Of a stretch of DNA of 26,951 nt, positions 10,806 through 22,800 are shown one piece after another (position 1 is the stretch's first letter; every line of letters begins with the position of its first letter). Below the pieces are notes generated by a model. It was not told where the DNA came from. It did not search any database and was given only the letters and a program-made list of their open reading frames with translations. Source of the stretch: Collodictyon triciliatum (Eukaryota > CRuMs); assembly GCA_043381765.1 (NCBI GenBank), contig JBHJMP010000076.1, forward strand, positions 1 to 26,951, in the 5' to 3' direction. Position numbers and translations under genes: made by a program.

Positions 10806-12048
10806 AGCTTTTTTCAAGAAATTGTTTCATATTCTCTTACAAATCGTATATGTCCTAGTTATCAACAAAAGTATATCTCATTTCTTTATCTTAAAATTAG
10901 ACAAAAGGATTCTCTTCTTAGCTGGGCTGCTCACCGTCCGAATATTACTTTTTTTTCTCTTTTTAACAAAACCAAGATGATAATCATGCTGTCTATCCTC
11001 TGTACTTACCAAACCAAACGCGCTTATGAGCCTCGAGTATTTACAGCTCGCTTTTGAAGGATAGGAAAAATATGAGATAGTTTAACTGGAAAAATAAAAG
11101 ATTGAACATGTGTGCCATTTATTCTTGCCGATCTAGTTCCTGGAAATAAACTTTGTTTAAATTATTTATTTATTTTTAATAAATACGTGGCTATAATACC
11201 AGCTCTGCCTTGACATATGCTTTTCACATGTAAATATGTGAATTATTTATTTGTTTTCGATTCTTTCTCTTTCCCCCTTGCTTTTATGTTCACGTAATCT
11301 TCAACCCTTTTCTTCTTCTTTCCTTTTCGTAGGAACTACGCCACCCTCTCAACCACACCGACTTTAATCCACCCAGCTATTCTCATCCATTCCAAAACAT
11401 GCTCCAGTGCCATGTGCGTAATCACCAAGGCGCCCCAAACCTCATGGCCAAGATTAACAGGATATCCGTGTTGTTTGTATGTTCGTACTTCAAATATACC
11501 ACGTGACGAGAGCTCGAATCAAAGGCCAACAGAATGGAACCCAAACTCCTATTCACCAGATACTTCTTTTTTTTTTATTCTTCCTTTCAATGTTGTGCTA
11601 TTCATCAGATAGCTTGCCATATTGATAGCCTTGTTGATTCGAAAGAAGAAAGCACATCTTTCATGGTATACATATCTAGCTTAAGTATACTCACGAACAC
11701 TTCGCGATTTGGGGACAAATGATAGAGATATTTAGAGACAGTGGTTTCCATCGTATCTTTGGGTATCATGACCTCAAGACATTCCAGTTCGCTACTTACT
11801 CAGATGTTTAAAGAAAGGAAAGAGTTGCGTGTTGTTGGTGCTTTTTGGACAATCACTCAAGTAAACATAACAAAGTCCTTATTTTTATCAAGTGTAGAAA
11901 GCTTTCCAGTCGCCAAAACAAGCGACATACCCTGAAGCTTTAACAGTCGCGTGTGACCCTTGTAAAGCAACCGCCGTGTCAGCGCAGCCGATTGCGAAAA
12001 GCCTCGACTGTGTATCTGCCACAGAGTAAGGTACGATGTAGGCTTTAT

Positions 12049-12049
<1 letters not shown>

Positions 12050-12081
<32 letters not shown>
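12050..12081. repeat. A32 homopolymer
   Basis: Thirty-two consecutive A on the + strand, sharply bounded by TTTATC on the left and GGAGCAAAG on the right. It could be a microsatellite or the tail of an old retroposed transcript. No matching gene body or target-site duplication was seen. Confidence 0.95.
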
Positions 12082-12083
<2 letters not shown>

Positions 12084-12531
12084 AGCAAAGTCGCAGAGCT
12101 TGAAAAATGAGATGTCGGTTGGATGGCTAAAAAGGAAGAGAGAAGTCGAGATAGTATTTGTTTTTGGGAGAAAGCGGCGAGACTCATAAGAAAGAAATCT
12201 CATCGGCTGGTAACCAGCTGAGCAACACACGCATAGTGAGGCGCTTGGTGGCTGGATGTCTTTGGTGCATGAAAGTCGGAGCACAAGGACGATGAACGAG
12301 ACGGCGATTGGGGGAGATGAATATCAAAGCTCTGGCGCAACTACAAAGGAATGGCCGGAGTCCACGGATATGGGTGATGGAACCTCGCTCGAGTGACGAT
12401 GCACTTATGTTGTGTGTATATGTCTGTGAAGAACACGGAGGCTGAGAAAGCACAATAGATGGTGGTGTATCCTCTGCATAGGATTTGTGGTATTTGGAAT
12501 GGACAGCCTCCAAAGAGTCCCAAAGCAACAG

Positions 12532-12690
12532 GCCGCTGGGAAAAGCTTGCGGGAACATGTCTCCGATAAGCGAGGATAAGGAGCGGTTGGGTGGTGGCAA
12601 AGCAACCATGAGACTGTATGCTTGCCTCGGACTTGAAGGGGAAATGAGCGAGAAACCCTGGTTTGACCTTCAGTTCTCGTAAGACATAAA
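12532..12690. repeat. 159-bp perfect direct repeat, copy 2
   Basis: Identical to 8295-8453. On this side the left flank is known (TCCCAAAGCAACAG then the repeat). The + frame that is open through the repeat extends left to an ATG at 12485, giving 65 codons, and ends at TAA 12680-12682 within a GTAAGA donor-like site. It has no recognisable domain. Confidence 0.95.
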
Positions 12691-13037
12691 GGCCAGTCTT
12701 TCATCTCATTATTTCAATGTAAATACATGTGGTTATCAGCCGAATTATCATGGGAACAACGGGAAACCTCCCGGTCATATCGCATTTATAAATGCAATTA
12801 TTCTTTTAATTGTTTCTTCTTTTCTTTCATTCGATATTACTTACTTTAAAAAGCTCCACATGTGATGTGTTATCAATATATATATATATCTTCAAGAATG
12901 GATTTTCGCTTATTTTAATCAACTTGTCAGAAGAAAAGTGAGACGAAAGGAAAAAATATTTTCCATAGTCAGTATGGTTGGTGAGTGTTTCCATTTGCAC
13001 AATTTCTGGAGAGGAAAAATCACAACCAATCCAGAGA

Positions 13038-13112
13038 TAGAGAAAGAGAAAGAGAAAGAGAAAGAGAAAGAGAAAGAGAAAGAGAAAGAGAAAGAGAAAT
13101 AGAAATAGAAAG
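13038..13112. repeat. (AGAAAG)n hexanucleotide array
   Basis: About ten copies of AGAAAG (GAGAAA), decaying to AGAAAT at the right end. It lies about 55 bases beyond the MORN1 stop codon, so probably in its 3' untranslated or downstream region, where the transcript would read (CUUUCU)n. Confidence 0.9.
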
Positions 13113-13165
13113 AGATATATAAAAAAAAACGGAGAGGGCAGATGTTTCTCAGAAAGAAAAGCAGT

Positions 13166-16100
13166 TCAGGTTCGGCCAGGACGACTGTCGCGACCAAGAG
13201 GAGTACCAGATTTCTTTTCTGCAGGCCCAGAGGCTGTTGATTGTTAAGAATAATAAAGACTTTATGAGAATTGTACAGCTTCGTTCTGCTCAAAGAGATA
13301 TCCCACCATGCATGAATGTCAAAATACTGATATTATATGACATATGTAATGTCATAATCCCCCACATTAACACATATGATAGTCATAAAATTATTCCATC
13401 ATCACACATGCAAGAGGACGAAAAAAAAAAAAACTAATCAATATAAGGTGATGTGAGGTTACCTTTGTTTGCAGGGGGTGGTGGAGGTTGTCTAATTTTG
13501 AATGGAATTGATAGAGATGATATTAGATCTTCATCATGGGCGCGAGTCGAGTCCACAAATGTAAGGAAATAGTCTCCTTCGCTTAAGTCTGCTGGGATTG
13601 GGCTGTAGGATTGCAGTGGTATGAAATGGTCATTTAAAAAAACACCATGACATTAATTATATCGGTAAAATAAAAATTAAAATTAAAAATAAAAATAAAA
13701 ATAGGAATAGGAATAGGAATAGGAATAGGAATAGGAATAGGAATAGGAATAGGAATAGGAATAGGAATAGGAATAGGAATAGGAATAGGAATAGGAATAG
13801 GAGTAGGAATAGGAATAGGAATAGGAATAGGAATAGGAATAGGAATAGGAATAGGAATAGGAATGGGAAAAGAGAAATAGGAAAAGAGAAATGGGAAAAG
13901 AGAAAGGAAAGTACGGACCGATGGAATCATAAGAAAATTCAATAATATTTTTCTGCCGTAATTATCAACTTACAGGTCAAATATAACAACACCAGATGAT
14001 GAGCGTTGTGATATTGTATAAACTGCTGGAAAACTCGACGCATCGAAGGGACCTTGGATGTACTTGGCTGGAGTAGGAGGTGTTGTAGTGTTCATAGAAT
14101 CCTGTGGAGAAAACTTCAAAAAAAGGATATTTATTAGGTAATGTCTTGAGAATTGGTACATTTGACGAGGTAATCAATTTTATTAATAGGTAATATCCAC
14201 CTGGAATAATTATATCAATAGTGTCTTATTTATGTATACCGGCTTTTCCTTTTCTTTTTCGGACTTTGGGCGCCCCTTTGATGCAACAGAGCCGGGAGAG
14301 TTTGCCCTTTTTATAGACGCATTTTGGTCTGAACATAAAGGGGGGGGGGGGTTATTAATATTATGGTTATGAAAGTGGCAAAAAATGAAATCAAAAGTTT
14401 CTACATTAATGTAAAATACGTTTAATTTGTGCATATTCTAGGTATTTATAATTTTAGCTGGGTTCTGCGGTATTCATAGTCACCAATCTCTCGAATCGAT
14501 TTCTTTCTTGCAGGAACTGTGGCTTTTGATGCAGGAGATTCGATTGGACTGTCCAGTTTTTTATATGAGGCTGTAATGACTCTCCCCTGTTTACAAGACA
14601 CACATACACATACACATACACATACATACAAATCACACAAAAACACACAATTATCAGATCAGTATTTTTTAAAATAATCATATATTTTAAAAAGAGAGCA
14701 TGTAATATTGTACAAAGCGAAAGGTAAACCCAAATGATTCTGCTTGTTTGATCATCAGTAAAGTTTCAATTATACCGTTTCAGCATCAATTGTTATCCCA
14801 TCTGCGGTTTGAATAAAAATTGTCATTTTCGGAAGAGAGGTAGCCCCTATGTCCACCTCAACACTGCAGTAGTTTTTGGGTCAATAAAAAAAAATAATCT
14901 CCAATCACCAATGTGCTCCGAATAAATAGGGTCATAGCGAGCGACCAGAAACAAGATATTAAAAAAAAAATTTTCCTTTATTCTATTCAAAGTGAACAAG
15001 ATATTAAAATAATAAAACGCATTTCATCGAATAACGAAATGAAGAAAACAAGGATCCTTTCATAAAATGACATACCTCCCTTGATTAGTGATCTCCATTT
15101 TATGTGGAATTACTGAAATTAATTGAAAGTTAGGGTAGATATATGTGCGGCCAATCGTGCATAGGAATTCATAGTAATATACTACGATAGTTGCTTTTAT
15201 TTTTGGATGAATGTTTACACTCTTGTTTCCCATTAAGAAAGCACCCTTCGTATACGATAGAAGAAAATGATCGAAATAGCCGACCCCTATATTCAGAAAA
15301 GAAATAAACATGAGTGGCACGAAACTCCCGGTTCACTATAGGTTTGTACTTTGATATTACAAGTGAGAGTTCAGAAGGGTGTGTGGGGCATAATGGTAGT
15401 GCCCAGATGATTATCTACGGGTGTGTTTATGATTACCTTCCATGCCACAGCCCATTTCTCCATTCCCCCGAGTAAGTATCACCAGAGGCATAATTGGTAG
15501 AGCCCTATTTCAATTACGATTTGAGGCAGGAATAAAAGAGATATGTATACATTTAATTTGCATGCAGATATAGTCCAACCTTTCCCTCAATTTTACCCAG
15601 ATTCATTTCCCCTTCGTAATAATCTCCATTGGGGTATCGAATATATCCTACCCCATGCGGGCGATTGTGATCAAACTGTCCCTCATATACAGTTTTGTCC
15701 TTCATGATGAGCTTCCCATGCCCTGGTTATGTCGTTTCATTGACGATCGTTTGAAGGGAGAAAAAGCGTAAGTTATTTTGAAAATATATGACAGGTGACC
15801 AAGCATATGTACAGTCTATACACATCTCAGTCTAGAAAACTATATTTTTTCTTTAAAATTTTTTCATTCTCATCTTCGTCTAATCTGAGCATGAGTCTCG
15901 ATATTAATTAATCTAGTTTAAAGTGTACCTTTGCGTATGTTAGAAACAAAATCACCCACATACTTCTCTCCGTCAATGCCTGTGAAGTGGAGTGCATAAT
16001 GTTAATCATAACAAACAAAAGCCATTCCAAAATATGCACTTGCTTGTGTATTATAATTAATGAAAGGTATCACATCAAACTCCTGTCAAAGATAGAGAAA

Positions 16101-16752
16101 CCTTCAAATACACCTCTCCCGTTCATTTCTCCTTTCTGAAAAAATCCTTTATAAACGTTTCCTAGATTTCAACGAACATAGACAGGATAATCAAGAAAAA
16201 GCCTCCATACAGATTAAAAGTATTGCAACGGTGATGATAGCGATAACACTCAATTTAATACCAGTTGGCCATGTTTTCTTCCCCTCTCCTTCGATTTCTC
16301 CATCAACAAAGCGTGCCTCTACAACCACTCCATTCCCGAAGGTCATCTTACCGAAACCTAAACTTTCAGAGTAAGTTCATCTACTCCATATTTTTTGGCA
16401 GCAGTATTAGCCAAAATAAAACATAAACAAAGGGAAAATAGAGAGGGAAAGGGCTTTAAGTACACATAGTTTGAGAAAAGGAAAGAATATGATTGACTAA
16501 CCGTTTTTCTGCCCGTCACGCCATTCACCCTCGTAAGTGAAGAATTTATTCTGGTAGACATAGGAGCCGGTTCCATGGCGAATATCTAACACTTTCTCTC
16601 CGCTGTACGCCTGCGATTTTCAACAAATTCGTATCTGGGTATACTTTGTTTGGAAAAGATACATACACAAATGTTTCAGGCGACTAAGGACACATAAACG
16701 AGCACAGGTTGAATAACTAATTTACAAAGAAAACTGGAAAGAAACTCACCAT
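13166..16752 (-). CDS. MORN1: MORN repeat-containing protein 1-like (15 coding exons)
   Basis: Eight MORN repeats followed by an Ig-like C-terminal region, the layout of animal MORN1. Its biochemical role is poorly defined. Exons, 5' to 3': 16752-16750 (the ATG only), 16610-16502, 16357-16262, 16161-16102, 15979-15929, 15722-15580, 15504-15437, 15286-15219, 15112-15076, 14863-14776, 14586-14484, 14328-14240, 14101-13974, 13602-13463, 13233-13166. All are GT-AG and in phase, giving 416 aa. Repeats visible include YEGEWRDGQKNGFGKM, YKGFFQKGEMNGRG, YVGDFVSNIRKGHGK, YEGQFDHNRPHGVG, YYEGEMNLGKIEGKG and YSGEWRNGLWHGRG. The C-terminal part carries VEVDIGATSLPKMTIFIQTA, a Lys/Ser-rich linker and EGDYFLTFVDSTRAHDED, which fit the MORN1 tail. 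There is no signal peptide or membrane segment, so it is probably cytosolic or cytoskeletal. Confidence 0.9.
13603..13973 (-). repeat. MORN1 intron with (TAGGAA)27 array
   Basis: This 371-base intron is by far the longest in the gene. Positions 13701-13863 are about 27 copies of ATAGGA on the + strand (one GAGTAG variant at 13801), flanked by AATAAA-like and GAAAAGAGAAAT-like units. In the pre-mRNA the array reads (UAUUCC)n and lies about 100 bases before the acceptor. Confidence 0.9.
14339..14351. repeat. poly(G) run in a MORN1 intron
   Basis: About a dozen consecutive G, which is rare in this AT-rich intron. A second G-run of similar length sits at about 22290-22302, just after gap 3. Runs like these are error-prone in sequencing. 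Confidence 0.8.
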
Positions 16753-17706
<954 letters not shown>

Positions 17707-18901
17707 ATGGGAAACAGCAATCAAGTGGGTGCCTTTACATAACATACTATACCTCTTCTTTTTCTTCCCTTTAACTTTAACACATTTAAAATATGTTCTG
17801 AGGATCACCTCAACATTTGGAAAAAGTCAGAGTAAAGCCTCCTCAAAATACAAGCAAGCAAGCTCATTCAAAAACAAAACAAACAGGCAGGCAGGCAGGC
17901 TCATAATCCAAATATTCGCGAACGGTTATACAAAGTCGTCATTATCGGGGATTCGTATGTTGGGAAGACATCGCTCCTTTCCAGATATGTGGAGAACACC
18001 TGGGTTGATTTTCGGAACTATTGGGTAACAAGCTTCTTCCTTTTTAAGAGAAAAACATGCCATCAAACGAAATCAAATGAGCGTATTTCATGACCGGATT
18101 ATGCTCAATGAAAAAATTAACTAGGGAGTAGACTTTCGTATTAAACGAATACAATGGACCAGTGATTTAACGCTGAAGCTACAAATATGGGATACTGCTG
18201 GTCAAGAGCGCTTCAGAGGCATACATAAAGTATGAAAAATGCAAAGAAAAAATTCATTCGCTGCTGTAAACACTATTTCATTCATACCAGAAAAATTATG
18301 ACTCCATGTTCATTTATAGGCGTATTACAAGAGGATCACTGGTGCTTTCGTATGCTTCGATATTACCGACTTAGGCTCGTTTAATTCAGTGAAGAAATGG
18401 AAAGGAGATATAGACTCTAGCTTGAAAGCAGAGAATAAAGACCCCATCCCGGTGATATTGCTAGCAAACAAGGTATTTTGGCTCATGAGTTAAAATCGCA
18501 GATTTTGCGAGCCGGTTATTATGATTCTTTTTAGTTTTGTTTTGTTCTTTCACTGAAGTAACCTTATGGCTATATTCTACATATTAATTTATTGTTGCAC
18601 GGATTTCAATTAGTGTGATTTACCTCATGACCACATTCTCGAATTGATTCCGACGCTGGATGAGTTCTGCACAGAGAATGGTTTTGCTACATGGTATGGA
18701 TATCATCCATATTGGAATAGACCGTGATGATAAAGTATAATATCTCGAACTTGATTTACATTTAACTTGTTGCTATCGATATTTTTTTGTAGGCTTATGA
18801 CTTCCTCTAAAGAGGGCACAAACGTTGACCTAGCATTCCACCGTCTAATGGAAAAAATGGTTGGCAGTGATATTGTTTTGCCTGACCTACCTTTCACCTA
18901 A
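17707..18901 (+). CDS. Rab32-like small GTPase, N-myristoylation start, no C-terminal Cys (6 exons)
   Basis: Rab-family GTPase for membrane traffic. Exons: 17707-17724, 17899-18024, 18125-18229, 18320-18472, 18614-18693, 18793-18901; 196 aa. Motifs: GDSYVGKTS (residues 23-31), WDTAGQE (70-76), ANK|CD (132-136, split by an intron) and TSSK (164-167, usually TSAK). [20 protein letters not shown] and [11 protein letters not shown] resemble Rab32/38. Oddities: the protein starts MGNSNQ, a good N-myristoylation context, and ends LPDLPFT with no prenylation cysteines. Switch I reads FRNYW-GVDF where Rabs have TIGVDF, so the Mg-binding Thr is missing, although TIG is readable in the next frame at the same place. 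Exon 2 follows four CAGG units, so four acceptor AGs compete; using 17886 instead of 17898 would add AGRQ in frame. The Rab32-like call is good, the functional state uncertain. Confidence 0.87.
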
Positions 18902-19874
18902 ACAGGTTGTAGACCTCTCTTTGTCTTTACAACACGCAAATACATCAAAACAAAAAGAGCTTCACGAACAAAGAATGCAGCTTTAATCCTCGATTTCACC
19001 CGTTGTTTTACATGTCAGTACTTCGCCTGCCCTTTGGAAAAAAAAAATATTGTCTGGAAATGACGGTAATCAAGCGTGTCCATGGAAGAACTAAACTGTA
19101 TTCACATGGTTTTTTGGCACTAAACTTTTCCTACTGATTATATTGATAGACGCTCATGTTGAAAATAAAGTAAAAAAAATAGTGTTTGTGTTGTGACTTA
19201 ACTTCAAATCAAATATATGGTTTTGAATATCTATTGCGCCGAAAAGGTGTATCCCCACAAGGTGTAGCTGTCTCTGCAATAATAGCATGCCCACATATAA
19301 ATTTAAATTTGCAAAAGATTGGTTGTGGCGATCACAATAGATTTTGCTGTTCATCAAATGAAATATCATTTCAAATCATCGATTAAAAAAAATGGACGAA
19401 TGTTGTTTCAGGGCTACATATGTGTCCCAAGCGAAGGTGGTTGCGCCCACTACATTTAACCCGCATCCGCAAAACGCACTGCGTCAATTGCAAATTTTAG
19501 TTTCATAAGTAAATGCTATTTTTTAGACATTTATTTGATACCATAATGCACCATAATCGGAATAGAAACTCCAAAACTGATTTTGGTATATATTCCGTAT
19601 TAGCATTTTCAATGAAATGAGTGTCATTGAATCCAGATCGCCACAGCCTTTTCCCAAAATGGGACGACTGCACCACCACAAACCAGAGCGACAATTCTTC
19701 AGGCAGAAGTTCTTCTGGGCACACGAAGGCGAAAATGTCCTACCACGAAAAATACAGACAAGCACACAATCCATTACACGATCACTCAAAGATATTCGCC
19801 ACCCACACACCAAACCAAACCAAACCAAACCAAACCAAACCAAACCAAACCAAACCAAACCAAACCAAAGCAGA
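18902..19874. other. spacer between Rab and M64 peptidase genes
   Basis: AT-rich on the left and nearer balanced from 19430 on. No exon could be matched to either neighbour. The last 65 bases are the CAAAC pentamer array. Open frames on both strands through the array (KPNQT and WFGLV patterns) come only from the repeat. Confidence 0.5.
19809..19868. repeat. (CAAAC)n pentanucleotide array next to a start codon
   Basis: About eleven perfect CAAAC units, ending only six bases before the M64 peptidase ATG (AAAGCAGAATG). It must therefore lie in the 5' untranslated leader unless translation starts upstream. Confidence 0.97.
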
Positions 19875-22800
19875 ATGCTGACGCTTCAACAAGCGTTGTT
19901 TATTGCCGTGGCCTCTGTGCTTCTTGCAACAAGCGCGTCTGGATCTGCCTTTCGCGTGCCCAATCGTCCGCCTCTGGCCGGCCCAAGCAAAGTCCAACGC
20001 GCCGTGTCGCTGCGTCTCTTGGCCGTGATCGACGGGGACGGGCATTGTGAGATTGTTGACCAGGGCATTTCTCAGTACCATGCATCGGCTGCTCGCGGAA
20101 ACGTGTTTGTTCGACGGTAAGTCTTTGTCCGTTTCTCTTTCTTTTTTTTCTTACTCTTTTCTTTTCTTTTCTTTTCTTTTCTTTTCTCTCTCTCTCTCTC
20201 TCTCGTTCATGTGGAATAAAATAACAAACAAGAAAACCCCCGCGTCATTTCCACTTTGAATGTCTCCAAGAGAAAAATATCTCGGGCTGGCCTCTAAAGC
20301 AGACTCTTCAGCTCATTTGCTCCCTAGTCAATAGTTCACTACATTTTGTCTCATCTTTAACCGATAAATATGTATTTTCTCCCCGGCGTAGTTACCCAAG
20401 ACATGTTGAGGAACACACCGAGCTTAGTGGAGAGGAGATGATAGAAATATTCGCACCCTCCCACTATCATCTTCAAAAAGCAGTTACGGAACATTGCAAG
20501 GATATCTCACACAGCGCTGCCGAATATGCAGACGATTCCACCACCACTGTCGCCGATGTTGTTGTATGTGTCGGATTCAGAGATTTTTACTCCAAGCCTA
20601 ACTTTGACAATTGCTATATGCACTCTTTGTCTCAATCAACCGACTCTGCACCTGCCCTTTAACCTGAACAAGAGCAAATCTATTCTGATCTCTCCCATGA
20701 TTGATAGAAAAAAGTCGTCGACAACGGTCCGTCTGAGAACCGCATCGACGTCGTTTTCATGGTTCGAAGCACTAACTGGCATTTTTTTTTCGTATCTCAT
20801 AAGTCCATCCCATCACATGTTCCTTAATTGAACCGTTCGAATTGTTCCCTTGCAAAGGGTGACGGCTACACTGCCCAAGAGGAGTCCAAGTTCGATGCCG
20901 ATATGAAGAGATTGTAGGATTCGTTTTATTATTGTATTCACAAACACGATAGCTTTTTCTTTTTTTCTTCCTTTTTCTTTTTTCATTTTTCATTTTTCAT
21001 TTGTCTTTTCAAGCTAAATATTCTCTAAACCTGTTTGGTAAGTTAAAAATCAAATTTATAGTGTGACCATATATTGATATCCCTTAGGATCGACGATATG
21101 TTCCGAGGAACCACTTTCCGCTCTTACTTGCCTGTTTTCAATGTCTGGACTGTCTTCCGGGCTAGCGTTGTATGTAATTTGTAATGATGGCATTAAACCT
21201 TTGTTTCAAGACTTTTAATTGCATATTGAGGATATTGTTCGTCTAAAAATTATGTACCACCCACACAGGAATCTGGCATCGGGTACTATAGCCGGCCAAA
21301 GGTTTTGCTTTAGAGATTTCCTATAAGACCGTTATTATTAAGCCACGAAAGGGGCTTTTCCTTTGTCAGCAAGCTGACATAAATGTCACCATCAGAATAC
21401 TGCTTTTGGGCTTTTCCGCCAAGGAACTGAGCTGCGCGGAATATATTGTTCCAAGCCCAATATGGCCCGTTCTGCTTGCACCAGCACTGGCCCATTTGCC
21501 TGTGACTACCCCACCCTGATAGGTACTTCAGGCTACTCTTCATTGCCCATGTATTTGTTTTCTTGTTTACTGATTCTTTTTCAGTTCTTTCCCGAACTTA
21601 CTTACCATTGTCTATCCTATTGTTCCGTTCTGTAAAATCATTCTAAACATGCGTTTCACTTTTTAAAACAACAATAATTGCCCAACAGGAAACGACCCCT
21701 ATTGTGAGTATTGAGCCTCTAGAAAAACCTCCCTTTCGAATATGTAATACTGGTCTCCACGCTCAAAAATTAGAAACTTTTCCATTTCCTTTTTGACCTC
21801 TTCCCATTGTATGCAAAACGTAGATGGAGGCCTCGGTGGAGAGTTCAGTATTTCAACATCCTCAGAGACAAGTGGAACCAAGGTTTCAAATGATCGTTGA
21901 TATTGTTCATGATCAACCCTATTATCATTATATAGGGGAAAACATCCATAGGCATAAAAATATGAAAATCAGGTTCTTCGACATGAATTTGGACACAGCA
22001 TGGGCTACGTCGGTGAAGAGTATGATGGAGGTGAACCTGTTTTTCTTTTTTCTTTCTCCTTTCTCCTTTCTCCTTTCTCCTTTCTCCTTTCTCCTTTCTC
22101 CTTTCTCCTTTCTCCTTTCTCCTTTCTCCTTTCTCCTTTCTCCTTNNNNNNNNNNNNNNNNNNNNNNNNNNNNNNNNNNNNNNNNNNNNNNNNNNNNNNN
22201 NNNNNNNNNNNNNNNNNNNNNNNNNNNNNNNNNNNNNNNNNNNNNTTTTTTTTTTTTTATTCTTCCTTTCAACTTTTTGTGCAGGACCGAGGGGGGGGGG
22301 GGTGTTGGCTAAAAGCAACTATACTTGTTATCATAAATGCACATCATCACATATAAACCCATGCCAGGAAACTACTTTGGAGCAAACTTTTCTCCGTCTT
22401 TGGATCGCCTTGGATGGCCTGAATGGCTCACCCAATCCCCAGTTTTGCAGAAGAGCGCACTCCTCTCTCAAGATTACGCCTGGTACGACCTATCTAAAGG
22501 CACTTACAACATTCCCTTCCGAAGCGATGGTACGGCTTTTTTTTTTTTAATTGTTTTTATTGTCCTCTTTGCTGCATGTTATGACAAAGTCCTCCTTGGG
22601 ACCTAGCTATCAGGAATTTTAAAAATAATAACGTTTTCCCCGATTTCCTTTTTTTTTTTAATTCCTTTGATTGTTTATGTTACCTGCCACAGGACAATAT
22701 AAACGATGGTTCATGCGCTTCAGTGTGTCTGGCTGCCCCGAACCTGGCTCTCTTGTTATCACTTTGGATGGAGTCAAACTCAACTGGACCACCAGCGGCT

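Larger units (their letters stand above)
10806..13165. other. large spacer between the orphan gene and MORN1
   Basis: No gene could be supported. 10806-11300 is AT-rich, including an ATTTATT run near 11160. 11300-11400 is pyrimidine-rich with a TTTCGTAG acceptor-like site. 11565-11590 has a T-run followed by ATTCTTCCTTTCAA, a string that recurs after gap 3 at 22246. 12050-12081 is poly(A). 12100-12690 is GC-richer and exon-like on both strands, holding copy 2 of the 159-bp repeat. A 99-codon - strand frame (12187-11888) starts like a mitochondrial presequence but then runs through the poly-T, so I do not call it. Confidence 0.5.

Noticed and set aside
11888-12187. 99-codon - strand frame with presequence-like start
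   Set aside because: It reads through the A32/T32 run as poly-Phe; no family match and no splice path found around the homopolymer.
12184-12609. 141-codon - strand open frame overlapping the 159-bp repeat
   Set aside because: All three - frames are open over the repeat and none shows a domain, so the openness is compositional.
13634-13942. IPIPIP-repeat frame on the - strand
   Set aside because: Translation of the intronic ATAGGA array; the flanking exon phases show this is an intron.
19617-19874. Upstream in-frame extension of the M64 peptidase through the CAAAC repeat
   Set aside because: It would place KPNQT repeats before a clear signal peptide; the ATG at 19875 puts the signal peptide at the N-terminus.
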